A stretch of 41,009 bases of DNA. Origin: Candidatus Melainabacteria bacterium (GTDB lineage: Bacteria; Cyanobacteriota; Vampirovibrionia; Obscuribacterales; Obscuribacteraceae). Both the position numbers and the translations under genes were made by a program. Under the pieces are notes generated by a model that worked only from the letters and a program-made list of their open reading frames with translations, ran no database searches and was not told where the DNA came from. Every line of letters starts with the position of its first letter. Within the stretch, counting starts at the first letter, position 1. Location: positions 1 through 41,009 of the forward strand of contig JABDBL010000022.1 of the NCBI GenBank assembly GCA_013288645.1. The letters run 5' to 3'. Below are positions 1 through 6,835 of this stretch, piece by piece.

Positions 1-57
1 CCAGAAAAAACCAAGGATGTTTTAGAGCCCAGTGGGGCTAAAGAATCGGGCTTTTAG
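1..57 (+). CDS. C-terminal end of an upstream gene (partial)
   Basis: Frame 1 is open from the window edge to a TAG at 55-57 and would encode 18 residues ending ESGF. The other two forward frames are closed early by stops. Too little remains to name a product. It may simply be chance, since the stretch is very short. Confidence 0.25.
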   Translation, partial: PEKTKDVLEPSGAKESGF

Positions 58-124
58 GCTATTCCAGCCTATAACATGTATTTAGCTACGAATAGATGGC
101 AAGTGAATGTGAGGATTTTAGAAA

Positions 125-538
125 ATGCTTCAAGACTATCGAGATTTTATTTTAAAAACGAATACTTTGGCGTTAGCTATTGGTGTCATAGCTGGTGCTG
201 CAACTAGCAAATTAGTAAGCTCAATAGTTGAAGATTTATTTATGCCAGTTATTTCATTGCTTGTGCCGCAGGGTGGCTGGGCTTCGGCGCAATGGGCCTT
301 GTCTCAAAGTATGGATGCTAGCGGCAAGATAACAGTGAATGCTATTAAATATGGACATTTTATTTCTGCCATAATTGATTTTTTAGTAATCTCTTTCGTT
401 GTTTTTATAATGACCAAATTCCTTGGTGTAAATCAACCGTCTTCAGCAAAAACCAAAGAGTGTCCCGAATGTCTTGAAAGCGTACCTGCCAACGCCAAAA
501 AGTGTCGAGCCTGTTGCTCTCAGCTTATTGCGCAATAA
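125..538 (+). CDS. mscL: Large-conductance mechanosensitive channel MscL with C-terminal zinc ribbon
   Basis: MscL forms a homopentameric inner-membrane pore that opens under membrane tension to release solutes on hypo-osmotic shock. The N-terminus (residues 1-45: DFILKTNTLALAIGVIAGAA, then the LVSSIVEDLFMPVI segment) matches the family's first helix. A second membrane helix covers roughly residues 78-102 (FISAIIDFLVISFVVFIM). Length, 137 aa, is normal for the family. The cytoplasmic tail is unusual: instead of the usual charged helix it ends in a CPEC (113-116) and CRAC (127-130) pair, a typical zinc-ribbon pattern. A GAGGA lies about 9 bases before the ATG. The next gene follows 12 bases downstream on the same strand, so the two may be co-transcribed. 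Family assignment is firm; zinc binding is inferred from cysteine spacing. Confidence 0.93.
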   Translation: MLQDYRDFILKTNTLALAIGVIAGAATSKLVSSIVEDLFMPVISLLVPQGGWASAQWALSQSMDASGKITVNAIKYGHFISAIIDFLVISFVVFIMTKFLGVNQPSSAKTKECPECLESVPANAKKCRACCSQLIAQ

Positions 539-550
539 TTAATTGAAGCA

Positions 551-1993
551 ATGCGAATTGATATCGTCAACCTTATACTTATCTTGGCTATATTACTGAC
601 GTCCAATGATATTGCATTAGGCAAAGACAGTTCTGCCTCTAATTTACTTTTAGCCAGCGCTGCTCAAGCTCAAAGCGAACCTAGCGATACAATAGAACAA
701 ATAGAGCACCTTACAAAGCAAGTTATTCTCAAAGAGATTGAGTTGGAGAAATTCAACTTGCATTACAGAAAAGAAGTTGGTAAACAAGGCCGCTGGTCTG
801 GTTGGCGCTATGCTACTTTGCAGGAAGCAAATTTTTGTTTGAATCTGGCCAGTGGAATCTATTCTACTAGCGAACGTTCAAGCCATTTTAAAGACCCTGA
901 TAAACTTTCGCCCGCCAAACTAGAGAGAAGCAATATTACTAGTATGGTAGGTTATATTATCGGTGCCTCCGCAGGCGCATTAGAACTGGGCATCACTGAA
1001 TTTCATGATATCCAAGCTAGCAGAAAAGGTTTTTCGCCTAAAGCAGCTAAGGCTCATGTTTTGTCTTTAAAAATTGAAATAGATAAATTGCTTATAGAGC
1101 GAGAGGCTCTTCTAAAAATTGAATCAGCGGCGCCACTTTTGCATTATCATGCTGCAGAAGATTTGGCTGAAGGAAAAGTATTAGTAGACTTACGCGATCT
1201 TGCATTATTAGAATACGAAAAATTTCATATCGGCGCAAGAAGATATGTTGCCTTTCAAAAATCGCTTTATTTTTTAGATATGACTAAATATACATGTAGC
1301 GCTATAGGTAGCTTTTTTGCTTTCTTATCGCAACATAGACATGACAGAAAGTGGAATCTTCGCGCCGGTATTTTAGACGATATTGCTGGAGGCTTAATTA
1401 TAGCCACCCCGTTTCTTAGTCGGGGCATTGGCGTTGTTGAACAAGAAATTCAAAGACATTATATTGCACCGATTGTCCATGACGTCCAAACAAGGCAAAT
1501 TGCTACTTTAGAAGCTGATGAAACTGTTTTAGAAAAGCTCAGTCAAGCAATAACGCCCAACGTAGATCTTGCCAACAGTCCGTTGAAGAGAATGTCTATG
1601 TATCGAAAAGAAAACCATTATTTTGAAAGTGAATCTGAGCGTATTATCAAACAGGAAAGAGCAGGCAAATTAACGGCTACCCAAAATATGATAACCGGTA
1701 CATTTACTGGTAGCACCCACCTAACTGGTGGAATCCTATACACTTCAGCAGGTAAGATAGCCAATGGTCAAACTCTGCGCGATTCCAGAGTCTCCAATTA
1801 TAATCTTGGTACTGCTGCCATAGTTAGTATTCCTGGTAATGCAGTGGCGATACTGGATACTTTGCGTATACAAGTACAAGCTGAAATCAATCGTCATAAA
1901 GCATCTAGAGCAGGTAAATTACCAGCCCAATTATTCGCCGCCAATTTAGCTCAACTTGATCGCCTAGAACAACAATTAAAAACTCAGCAATAA
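551..1993 (+). CDS. Exported protein of unknown function (480 aa)
   Basis: I do not recognise this protein. It begins with a hydrophobic signal-like segment (residues about 5-24, IVNLILILAILLTSNDIALG) and a possible AQA-type processing site near residue 40, so it is likely exported. Charged, helix-forming stretches with coiled-coil character occur around residues 45-75, 170-195 and 320-340. Glycine/alanine/isoleucine-rich hydrophobic patches (about 132-150, 268-290, 420-440) could be membrane-associated hairpins. There are no obvious catalytic motifs. It starts 12 bases after mscL ends, with TTGAAG just upstream of the ATG, and could be in an operon with it. Confidence 0.75.
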   Translation: MRIDIVNLILILAILLTSNDIALGKDSSASNLLLASAAQAQSEPSDTIEQIEHLTKQVILKEIELEKFNLHYRKEVGKQGRWSGWRYATLQEANFCLNLASGIYSTSERSSHFKDPDKLSPAKLERSNITSMVGYIIGASAGALELGITEFHDIQASRKGFSPKAAKAHVLSLKIEIDKLLIEREALLKIESAAPLLHYHAAEDLAEGKVLVDLRDLALLEYEKFHIGARRYVAFQKSLYFLDMTKYTCSAIGSFFAFLSQHRHDRKWNLRAGILDDIAGGLIIATPFLSRGIGVVEQEIQRHYIAPIVHDVQTRQIATLEADETVLEKLSQAITPNVDLANSPLKRMSMYRKENHYFESESERIIKQERAGKLTATQNMITGTFTGSTHLTGGILYTSAGKIANGQTLRDSRVSNYNLGTAAIVSIPGNAVAILDTLRIQVQAEINRHKASRAGKLPAQLFAANLAQLDRLEQQLKTQQ

Positions 1994-2400
1994 CCAAAAA
2001 CAATTTGCTAAGAAATATTCAGCGCAAACATGCAGCTGTAAAGAGATCATTTTATGTTAACTTTTAGTAGGTTCGCGCAAGTATCGCTAATGTAGAATTT
2101 GCTGTTTAATATCGAGAAGCTAATAAAAAATCGCTAATTTATAAGGACTGATGAATGGCGAAAAGTATGTGTGGTCTTCTACAAAGCCGTGTTTACGCTA
2201 TGCCTAAGTATTAGGTTTCCTGCTTGAATATGGGTAGGCAAAAGCAAGAAGATAGGTTGTTCTACGTTCCCCTACAAATCATACCCTCTTATTGATCCGG
2301 ATTTGCATATTGCTCTCTTTCAGCCCGTTTAGATCACTCAATGAGTGAAATGGGTTAGTCCAACTGTTTGAATGAGAGGCTGATCTTGTTGGGCGAAAAT
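1994..2400. other. Intergenic stretch between the mscL operon and the GC-rich island
   Basis: No credible gene here; the longest start-to-stop stretches are about 20 codons. The sequence turns from AT-rich to more GC-rich toward 2390. A short inverted repeat with arms CACTCA and TGAGTG around one A occurs near 2335-2347. A GTTGGGC heptamer is at 2388-2394. I see no convincing terminator for the upstream gene. Confidence 0.4.
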
Positions 2401-2425
2401 CGACTTGAGCAACGGGCTTAAGTCG
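2401..2425 (+). promoter_or_regulatory. Conserved leader hairpin, copy 1
   Basis: Arms CGACTTGAGC (2401-2410) and GCTTAAGTCG (2416-2425) pair along all ten positions (one G-U) around a five-base AACGG loop, followed by ATCACTGA. A related hairpin lies at 3581-3605 before the paralogous gene, with base changes that keep the pairing through G-U wobbles. This suggests selection on RNA structure or a shared operator. Copy 1 ends 62 bases before the first paralogue's ATG. Confidence 0.6.
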
Positions 2426-2487
2426 ATCACTGAATATTTTTCATGTTCAGTCCGAGTCGAAAACTTATTTCTGATGGAGACCGTTCC

Positions 2488-3038
2488 ATGCCTGACAGTC
2501 GGATGCTTCTCGAAAAGATGGACAGAAAAATCCGAACAGCCTGCCGCAAAATGGCAGTTGCCCCTCTGACTTTACGGCCGCGGTTTTGCTCTGGGGAGTT
2601 GGCCGGGCTGCCGCAAACACCATTACCAATGAGCTGGCGGCCGACGACACCCGGCTGCTTCTGGAAATCACGCTTAAGGCAGCGGCGCGAATTCACATCC
2701 TCACCAGGAATTCCGCTCCAGTGGAAGCTCGGTTGCAGGACGATGTCCAAGCCATCTGGTTGAAGTTGGATGTTCTGCTCGGGCTGCCGTTCCAGGTTGG
2801 TGAGGCAGAAGAATCTGACGAGCCAGCGGCGAGCATCGGCAACGGCGTCCTCGACCTCACTCCAATGGCCATCGCCGACCTGCAGAGTGGCATCCTGGGT
2901 GAGGCAGACGAGGATATGCTCATCGAGCATTTCTTGACGGGTGAGCAGCAGGCTCACCGTCGAGAAGCAGTGCTAGCACTGCGAGCTGCTGGCGCGCGCC
3001 TTCAGAAACTCGGCCAAACCTTGCAACCGCTCCCTTAA
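2488..3038 (+). pseudogene. Frameshifted small gene, paralogue of 3638-4234 (unknown family)
   Basis: An ATG at 2488 with a well-placed GGAGA (2476-2480) opens a frame reading MPDSRMLLEKMDRKIRTACR. After about 25 codons the similarity to the downstream gene jumps to another frame, near 2560-2572, which continues FTAAVLLWGVGRAAANTIT and runs to TAA at 3036-3038. The paralogue has IERIERTCQRIL and then VLLWGIASAASNAIT in a single frame, so the break here is a one-frame shift from either sequencing or decay. A shared DVQ.I.L core and an LxKL...LP-like C-terminus support homology along the whole length. Base composition is GC-rich (41 of 60 bases at 2821-2880), unlike most of the window. I do not recognise the family and see no catalytic motif. 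Confidence 0.6.
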
Positions 3039-3068
3039 CCGGAACCACGTCAACACACCGGACCCTGT

Positions 3069-3099
3069 ACCGGAGTCGCAGTTTAACTGCGACTCCGGT
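3069..3099. repeat. 15-bp perfect inverted repeat after first island gene
   Basis: Arms ACCGGAGTCGCAGTT (3069-3083) and AACTGCGACTCCGGT (3085-3099) are perfect reverse complements around a single T. It lies 30 bases past the stop of the frameshifted gene. No T-run follows, so it is not a textbook intrinsic terminator. It could still end transcription, protect an mRNA 3' end or be a protein site. Confidence 0.65.
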
Positions 3100-3164
3100 A
3101 AGTCTAATCGCTTTCAAGCAAAGTTGGATTTGCTATTTGCTATCTCTCACCCTGGAGGAATGAC

Positions 3165-3368
3165 ATGCTGCCGACCGAGCACCCCAATTACGCGCAACTG
3201 CTCCTTATTGCCCAAGGGGCAGGAAAATCCTTTGAAACCGAGGAAGATTTGCAAGCTGTGATCAGGATGATCTATGCCTCCATCTCCTCTGGGAATGCCG
3301 AGACCATTACCAAACTTCAGTACGATGAAGGAGTCACAAGGAGGATGTGGGATTTCCATATGGCCTAA
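3165..3368 (+). CDS. Small hypothetical protein in GC-rich island (67 aa)
   Basis: A 67-residue acidic-to-neutral protein, probably soluble and mostly helical (SFETEEDLQAVIRMIYASI). The start is well supported: GGAGG lies 7 bases before the ATG. No domain is recognised, and it is not obviously related to the two larger island genes. Its stop codon sits inside GCCTAAC, and a 10-bp inverted repeat begins 4 bases later. The ORF is GC-rich like its neighbours. The good ribosome-binding site and the matching gene-plus-hairpin layout suggest a real gene. Confidence 0.55.
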   Translation: MLPTEHPNYAQLLLIAQGAGKSFETEEDLQAVIRMIYASISSGNAETITKLQYDEGVTRRMWDFHMA

Positions 3369-3372
3369 CATC

Positions 3373-3417
3373 ACCAGTCGCGGGCAATGCCGCAGACCCG
3401 GCCGCTACGCGACTGGT
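3373..3417. repeat. Inverted repeat after the 67-aa gene
   Basis: Arms ACCAGTCGCG (3373-3382) and CGCGACTGGT (3408-3417) are perfect reverse complements with a 25-base GC-rich centre. It starts just after the stop codon of the small gene. No T-run follows. It differs in sequence from the hairpins that follow the other two island genes. Confidence 0.6.
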
Positions 3418-3580
3418 CAACAAGGGCAGTGGTGCGGTTCTTAATACTGCACATGTCACCCCGGCCAAACTTCTTTTCAGCGATCTACTCAGCCATGCGA
3501 AAGTGAGGCCTGAACCGGCATAATCCCCGGTATTACGTCAACACTGATAGACAGGCTGCCTTCTAACTGAATCCGAAATC

Positions 3581-3605
3581 CGGCTTAAGCAATGCGCTTA
3601 GGTCG
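3581..3605 (+). promoter_or_regulatory. Conserved leader hairpin, copy 2
   Basis: Arms CGGCTTAAGC (3581-3590) and GCTTAGGTCG (3596-3605) pair completely with two G-U wobbles around an AATGC loop. ATCAACTGA follows, as after copy 1. It ends 32 bases before the ATG of the second paralogue. Compared with 2401-2425, differences fall mostly in the loop or at positions where pairing is retained. Confidence 0.6.
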
Positions 3606-3637
3606 ATCAACTGATGTCCATTTTTTAGGAGATTACA

Positions 3638-4234
3638 ATGACGGACTGGAGCGAACCTCGTGAATTGCAACAGGCAATAGAACGGATCGAGCGCACTTGT
3701 CAGCGCATTCTTGCGGGGAATTACCCCAGGTCCTCCAACGAGGAGGTGATTGTTTTGCTTTGGGGCATTGCATCGGCGGCTTCGAATGCAATTACTATAG
3801 ACATGAGTCATGCGGGTGCGGTCTTTCTTCTCGAGGTAGTACAAAAAGCACTTACCCGGATCAAGGTTTTCACAGGTGACGACCAGGATCTGACGCGGCT
3901 TCCTTTCCAGCCAGATCATGATGTGCAAATGATTTATTTGCTGGTTCGACAAGTGCCATTGCTCGAGATTAGCGAAGCTCCGGCTCGCGCTGCTCACAGG
4001 GAGGAGAATCAAAGCGCTCTAGCTGAACTCGATCGCTTTGAGGACCAGGCGACAACGGATTTCCAGACAAGGCTAGTGCGAGTCAAAGAGGAAGCAATGT
4101 TTGCAGATGCCATGATGGCTGGATCAGCACAGCGAGAGTGCCGGAATGTTGCATTGAGAAATACAAGGGAGACAAGAGAACGATTGGAGATACTCGATTA
4201 CGAAGTGCGAAAGCTGCCAGACCCGCCGGAGTAA
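3638..4234 (+). CDS. Hypothetical protein of an unknown two-member family (198 aa)
   Basis: A soluble, helix-rich protein of 198 aa with no signal peptide or membrane segment. Residues about 38-75 (VIVLLWGIASAASNAIT and the following LLEVVQKALTRIKVFT) match the frameshifted neighbour at 2488-3038 closely. The DVQMIYLLV core near residues 95-103 and the basic C-terminal helix also match. The start is supported by AGGAG 6 bases upstream. The C-terminal half (about 118-190) is highly charged and likely a long helix. GC content is higher than in flanking genes, consistent with acquisition. I cannot assign a function. The upstream hairpin and downstream 14-bp inverted repeat frame it as a self-contained unit. 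Confidence 0.65.
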   Translation: MTDWSEPRELQQAIERIERTCQRILAGNYPRSSNEEVIVLLWGIASAASNAITIDMSHAGAVFLLEVVQKALTRIKVFTGDDQDLTRLPFQPDHDVQMIYLLVRQVPLLEISEAPARAAHREENQSALAELDRFEDQATTDFQTRLVRVKEEAMFADAMMAGSAQRECRNVALRNTRETRERLEILDYEVRKLPDPPE

Positions 4235-4252
4235 TTCGCCCCAAGCTTGCCG

Positions 4253-4286
4253 CGTATCGGAGCGCAAATATCTGCGCTCCGATACG
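4253..4286. terminator. Strong 14-bp stem-loop after the 198-aa gene
   Basis: Arms CGTATCGGAGCGCA (4253-4266) and TGCGCTCCGATACG (4273-4286) are perfect reverse complements with an AATATC loop, 18 bases past the stop codon. It lacks a following T-run, so termination is inferred only from position and strength. Confidence 0.5.
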
Positions 4287-4360
4287 ATCCGCACCCTCTA
4301 ACCCAAAGGCGAATTGCCATGAATACCCAAAGAAACAATGGCGCCGCAGTTACATCTCGA

Positions 4361-4642
4361 TCTAATTTTGATACATCATATTGTGGCAGCGTGTCGATAA
4401 ACTTATCGATTCGCTCTTCTGATTCATGCAGCATTTCTTCCGTAATCTCACCTTTTTTTTATGGCTTCTAAAAGTATCTCAGACATTTTAAGGGCATCAT
4501 CTATAGTGACATTATCGCCAGCTACTAAAAATATATCTAAGCCTGCTTTTATTGCTTTAACCAGGCTTTCTTGTTCGCTTATATTTTTAGATATTGCTGC
4601 CATGCCCAAGGCAATAACTACACCTTTAAACCAATTTCTTCA
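4361..4642 (-). pseudogene. Frameshifted partial copy of the nagZ-like gene
   Basis: This stretch duplicates the C-terminal region of the intact GH3 gene at 5684-6802, matching parent positions of about 5782-6067. A 105-base block (4505-4609 against 5924-6028) differs at only 3 positions, while the flanks are visibly more diverged. A T8 run (4453-4460) replaces the parent's T7 (5873-5879) and shifts the frame. The copy has no N-terminal half with the HFPGHGD motif and no proper C-terminus; after the SKLD codons the sequence switches abruptly into the GC-rich island. It is non-functional debris, probably left by duplication and insertion. Confidence 0.8.
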
Positions 4643-4669
4643 CCATGGATCATATAATAAAGTGTTTTC

Positions 4670-4969
4670 CTATAGTCCGAGTCTTTGCTTATAGAGCTTA
4701 GCAGCTTTAATTGTTCTTTTTGATGGGTCCTTTGGATTCAGTAAAGCTTTGGCAAAAGCTACTCTGTCTCTGTAAGTAAGTTCTATAAATTCATGTTGCT
4801 TGATAGCCTTATCGGCAGCTTCATCTAGCACTGCCTTAACGAACCCAGCTACAGAGATACCTTTAAGTTGTGCGGCGGTTCGGATTCTTTGTTTAAGTTT
4901 AGGACTTAAACGCATATTCATAGGGCCAGTGACGTGAACTTTTTTATTTACTTCAAAACCGGCACGCAT
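4670..4969 (-). CDS. DUF1778/TacA-type ribbon-helix-helix antitoxin, no toxin adjacent
   Basis: A 99-residue protein with an N-terminal ribbon-helix-helix region (MNMRLSPKLKQRIRTAAQLKG, then ISVAGFVKAVLDEAADKAI) and a C-terminal toxin-neutralising tail (FIELTYRDRVAFAKALLNP, then a KLYKQRLG end). This is the layout of DUF1778/TacA antitoxins, which bind their own promoter and a GNAT acetyltransferase toxin. The start is supported by AAGGTG about 8 bases upstream. In such operons the toxin gene normally follows directly; here the sequence downstream (below 4670) is the nagZ fragment, so the partner seems lost. A 22-bp perfect palindrome at 5048-5069 may be its operator. Confidence 0.75.
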   Translation of the reverse strand: MRAGFEVNKKVHVTGPMNMRLSPKLKQRIRTAAQLKGISVAGFVKAVLDEAADKAIKQHEFIELTYRDRVAFAKALLNPKDPSKRTIKAAKLYKQRLGL

Positions 4970-5405
4970 ATATTTTCACCTTGCTTTGCAAGATAATCAT
5001 TTTACATTGACGGCATATCTGCGACCATTAATTGTTAGGCACCCACCAATTTGTTGACGTCAACAAATTAGTCAGAATTAGCTCAGGAGCCAAAGGAAAG
5101 AGTAATGACATCATGCTCACCTGCGCCTGGAAGAACAAATAAATACTGATAAATAATTGCTCCTAAGTGGACAAGATTTGATCGAATATAGAGTTGCATA
5201 TCAAAACTCCCACAGCTACCTAATCAATTCATTATGCCAGGTGAAGTTCTAGAGCGAGCTATTGAAAAAAACGCTGTACGCGATTATTATATTAGAAGAA
5301 GAAAAGATTGATTAGCTGCCCTGCAGAAAGGACGAATTGGGCTGCACACCTGAAAGCTGCCATTCTTGCTATTTTTCTTTCAACAATGATTGAGGAGATT
5401 ATGCT
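4970..5405. other. Gene-poor stretch between antitoxin and DinD fragment
   Basis: There is no supported gene in these 436 bases. It holds the palindrome at 5048-5069 and a 25-codon open stretch beginning MPGEVLERAIEKN (5234-5311) that could be a remnant of a DNA-binding or antitoxin gene. It looks like decayed mobile or accessory sequence between two broken systems. Confidence 0.4.
5048..5069. promoter_or_regulatory. 22-bp perfect palindrome upstream of the antitoxin
   Basis: The half-site AATTTGTTGAC is followed immediately by its exact reverse complement GTCAACAAATT. It lies 79 bases upstream of the RHH antitoxin ATG. RHH antitoxins bind palindromic operators, so autoregulation is the natural reading. 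A role as a site for another dimeric regulator is equally possible. Confidence 0.5.
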
Positions 5406-5657
5406 ATGAGCAGGAAGAATATTGAAAACATGGATCATAAATCTTTTGAATCAATTCGACAGATAAATGAGGATGGGTTGGATTTTTGGTATGCGAGAGA
5501 TCTTCAAACAATTTTGGATTACACTACTTGGGACAAGTTTAAACGAGTAATCGATAAAGCTATAATAGCTTGCAACAACGCTGGGCAAGCGGCAAAGAAC
5601 CATTTTTCCCAGGTGGCAAAAATGGTTCAGATTGGCTCTGGAGCTCAGCGGGAATAG
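5406..5657 (+). pseudogene. N-terminal fragment of a DinD/BRO-type DNA-damage-inducible protein
   Basis: The 83 residues match the start of DinD-family proteins: the FWYARDLQTILDYTTWDKF segment, then VIDKAIIACNNAG, HFSQVAKMVQIGSGAQRE. Family members run to roughly 270-280 residues, with a continuation after GSGA-R that is missing here. A TAG interrupts directly after QRE and the nagZ-like gene's 3' end begins 26 bases later, so there is no room for the rest. The start is good (GAGGAG, 8 bases before the ATG). In E. coli DinD is LexA-regulated and inhibits RecA; no LexA box is evident here. Probably inactive. Confidence 0.75.
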
Positions 5658-5683
5658 GTTGCATGTTTATCAGCAGAAAGCTT

Positions 5684-6802
5684 CTAATCAAAACCAGGCA
5701 AATTTAATTCAAATTCGTTGGCGGTTTTAACTTTTTCTAGCTTTTCTGCCATCTTATGATTGTTAGAGAGTAATTTTGCATCTAGTTTTGATACATCATA
5801 TTGAGGCAATGTACTTATAAATTTATCGATTCTTTTTTCTGACTGTGCCAGCACTTCTTCACTAATATCGCCTTTTTTTGCTGCCTTTACAAGCATTTCA
5901 GCCATTTCAATAGCATTATCGATAGTGACATTATCGCCGGCGACTAAAAATATATCTAAGCCCGCTTTTATTGCTTTAACCAGGCTTTCTTGTTCGCTTA
6001 TATTTTTAGATATTGCTGCCATGCCCAATGCATCAGCTATGACTACGCCCTTAAAGCCCATTTCTTCTCGCAATAAATCGTGCAGAATTGTTTTCGATAA
6101 AGTAGCTGTATTTTCTGGATCGATCTTTGGCAAAAGAATATGGGCAGTCATAATCATTTCTATGCCTTCGTTAATTAAGGCTTGAAATGGTATTAGCTCA
6201 CGTTTTCTTAATTCTTCCAAACTCAGATCGAGCATAGGCACACCAAAATGAGAATCAGTTTCTGTATCGCCATGCCCAGGAAAATGCTTGGCGCAGGAAG
6301 CGATACCATTAACTCTCATTGTGCGAACAAATTCAATCGTTGCTTTACTCACTTTAGAAGGTGTTGTGCCAAAAGCTCGCTCATTTATAACAGGATTATT
6401 TGCATTGCTATGTATATCAGCAACGGGCGCAAAATTGACATTGATGGCCAATGATTTCAATTCTATAGCCATCGCTTGCGCTACTTCGTTTACAGATTGG
6501 GACCAATGTATGGCGTAAGGAAATTTAGTTATAGGTGCTGGAGGACGAATTACTCTACCGCCTTCATGGTCTATTGAGATAATCAATTCTTTTGGCAATA
6601 TATCTCTAAATTGAGCGATTAATTTTCTATATCCTTCCAGCCAAGTTTCATAATCCACATCTTGTATGAAATTTCTTTTGCGCAACATTATTGCCGCAGG
6701 TTGTAAGCGTTCTAGTGAGCGCTTTTCATTGTCAGTTATAGCAATACCTGCAACTTCAATTAAAAAGTGTTTTCCGACATGTGAGATGTTTTTGTTTATC
6801 AT
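5684..6802 (-). CDS. nagZ: Glycoside hydrolase family 3, NagZ-like beta-N-acetylhexosaminidase
   Basis: NagZ cleaves N-acetylglucosamine from anhydro-muropeptides during peptidoglycan recycling in the cytoplasm. The 372-aa protein lacks a signal peptide. It has the GH3 hallmarks: IDHEGGRV (77-84), the KHFPGHGDT loop (172-180) with D183-S184-H185 supplying the NagZ-type Asp-His pair, and VVIADALGM with the presumed nucleophile Asp257. Length fits single-domain NagZ (about 340-370). It is the last gene of the minus-strand operon, 33 bases after the PaaG-like gene, an odd companion for aromatic catabolism. A partial degraded copy lies at 4361-4642. No clear ribosome-binding site is seen before the ATG. 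Confidence 0.88.
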   Translation of the reverse strand: MINKNISHVGKHFLIEVAGIAITDNEKRSLERLQPAAIMLRKRNFIQDVDYETWLEGYRKLIAQFRDILPKELIISIDHEGGRVIRPPAPITKFPYAIHWSQSVNEVAQAMAIELKSLAINVNFAPVADIHSNANNPVINERAFGTTPSKVSKATIEFVRTMRVNGIASCAKHFPGHGDTETDSHFGVPMLDLSLEELRKRELIPFQALINEGIEMIMTAHILLPKIDPENTATLSKTILHDLLREEMGFKGVVIADALGMAAISKNISEQESLVKAIKAGLDIFLVAGDNVTIDNAIEMAEMLVKAAKKGDISEEVLAQSEKRIDKFISTLPQYDVSKLDAKLLSNNHKMAEKLEKVKTANEFELNLPGFD

Positions 6803-6835
6803 TTGTGATTAATATAATTGATCTTCAGCTTATTT

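Noticed and set aside
2427..2957. A 176-residue minus-strand gene inside the island
   Set aside because: It is the complement of the frameshifted plus-strand gene, with no recognisable domain or ribosome-binding site. The plus-strand reading has a paralogue and a good start.
3563..4012. A 149-residue minus-strand gene opposite the 198-aa gene
   Set aside because: Antisense to a well-supported gene with a paralogue; no motifs. It also crosses the leader hairpin.
2388..4350. Integron gene-cassette array with attC sites around the three island genes
   Set aside because: GTTGGGC (2388), GTTGGAT (3123) and GCCTAAC (3363) match core-site patterns, and each gene ends in a hairpin. However, no integrase is present, no matching GTTRRRY follows the second hairpin, and the outer arms of the first site do not pair as an attC should. 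The matches are too short to trust.
4198..4434. A 78-residue minus-strand protein spanning the island edge
   Set aside because: It joins the tail of the nagZ fragment (SEERIDKFIDTLPQYDVSK) to unrelated island sequence and is explained by the junction, not by a gene.
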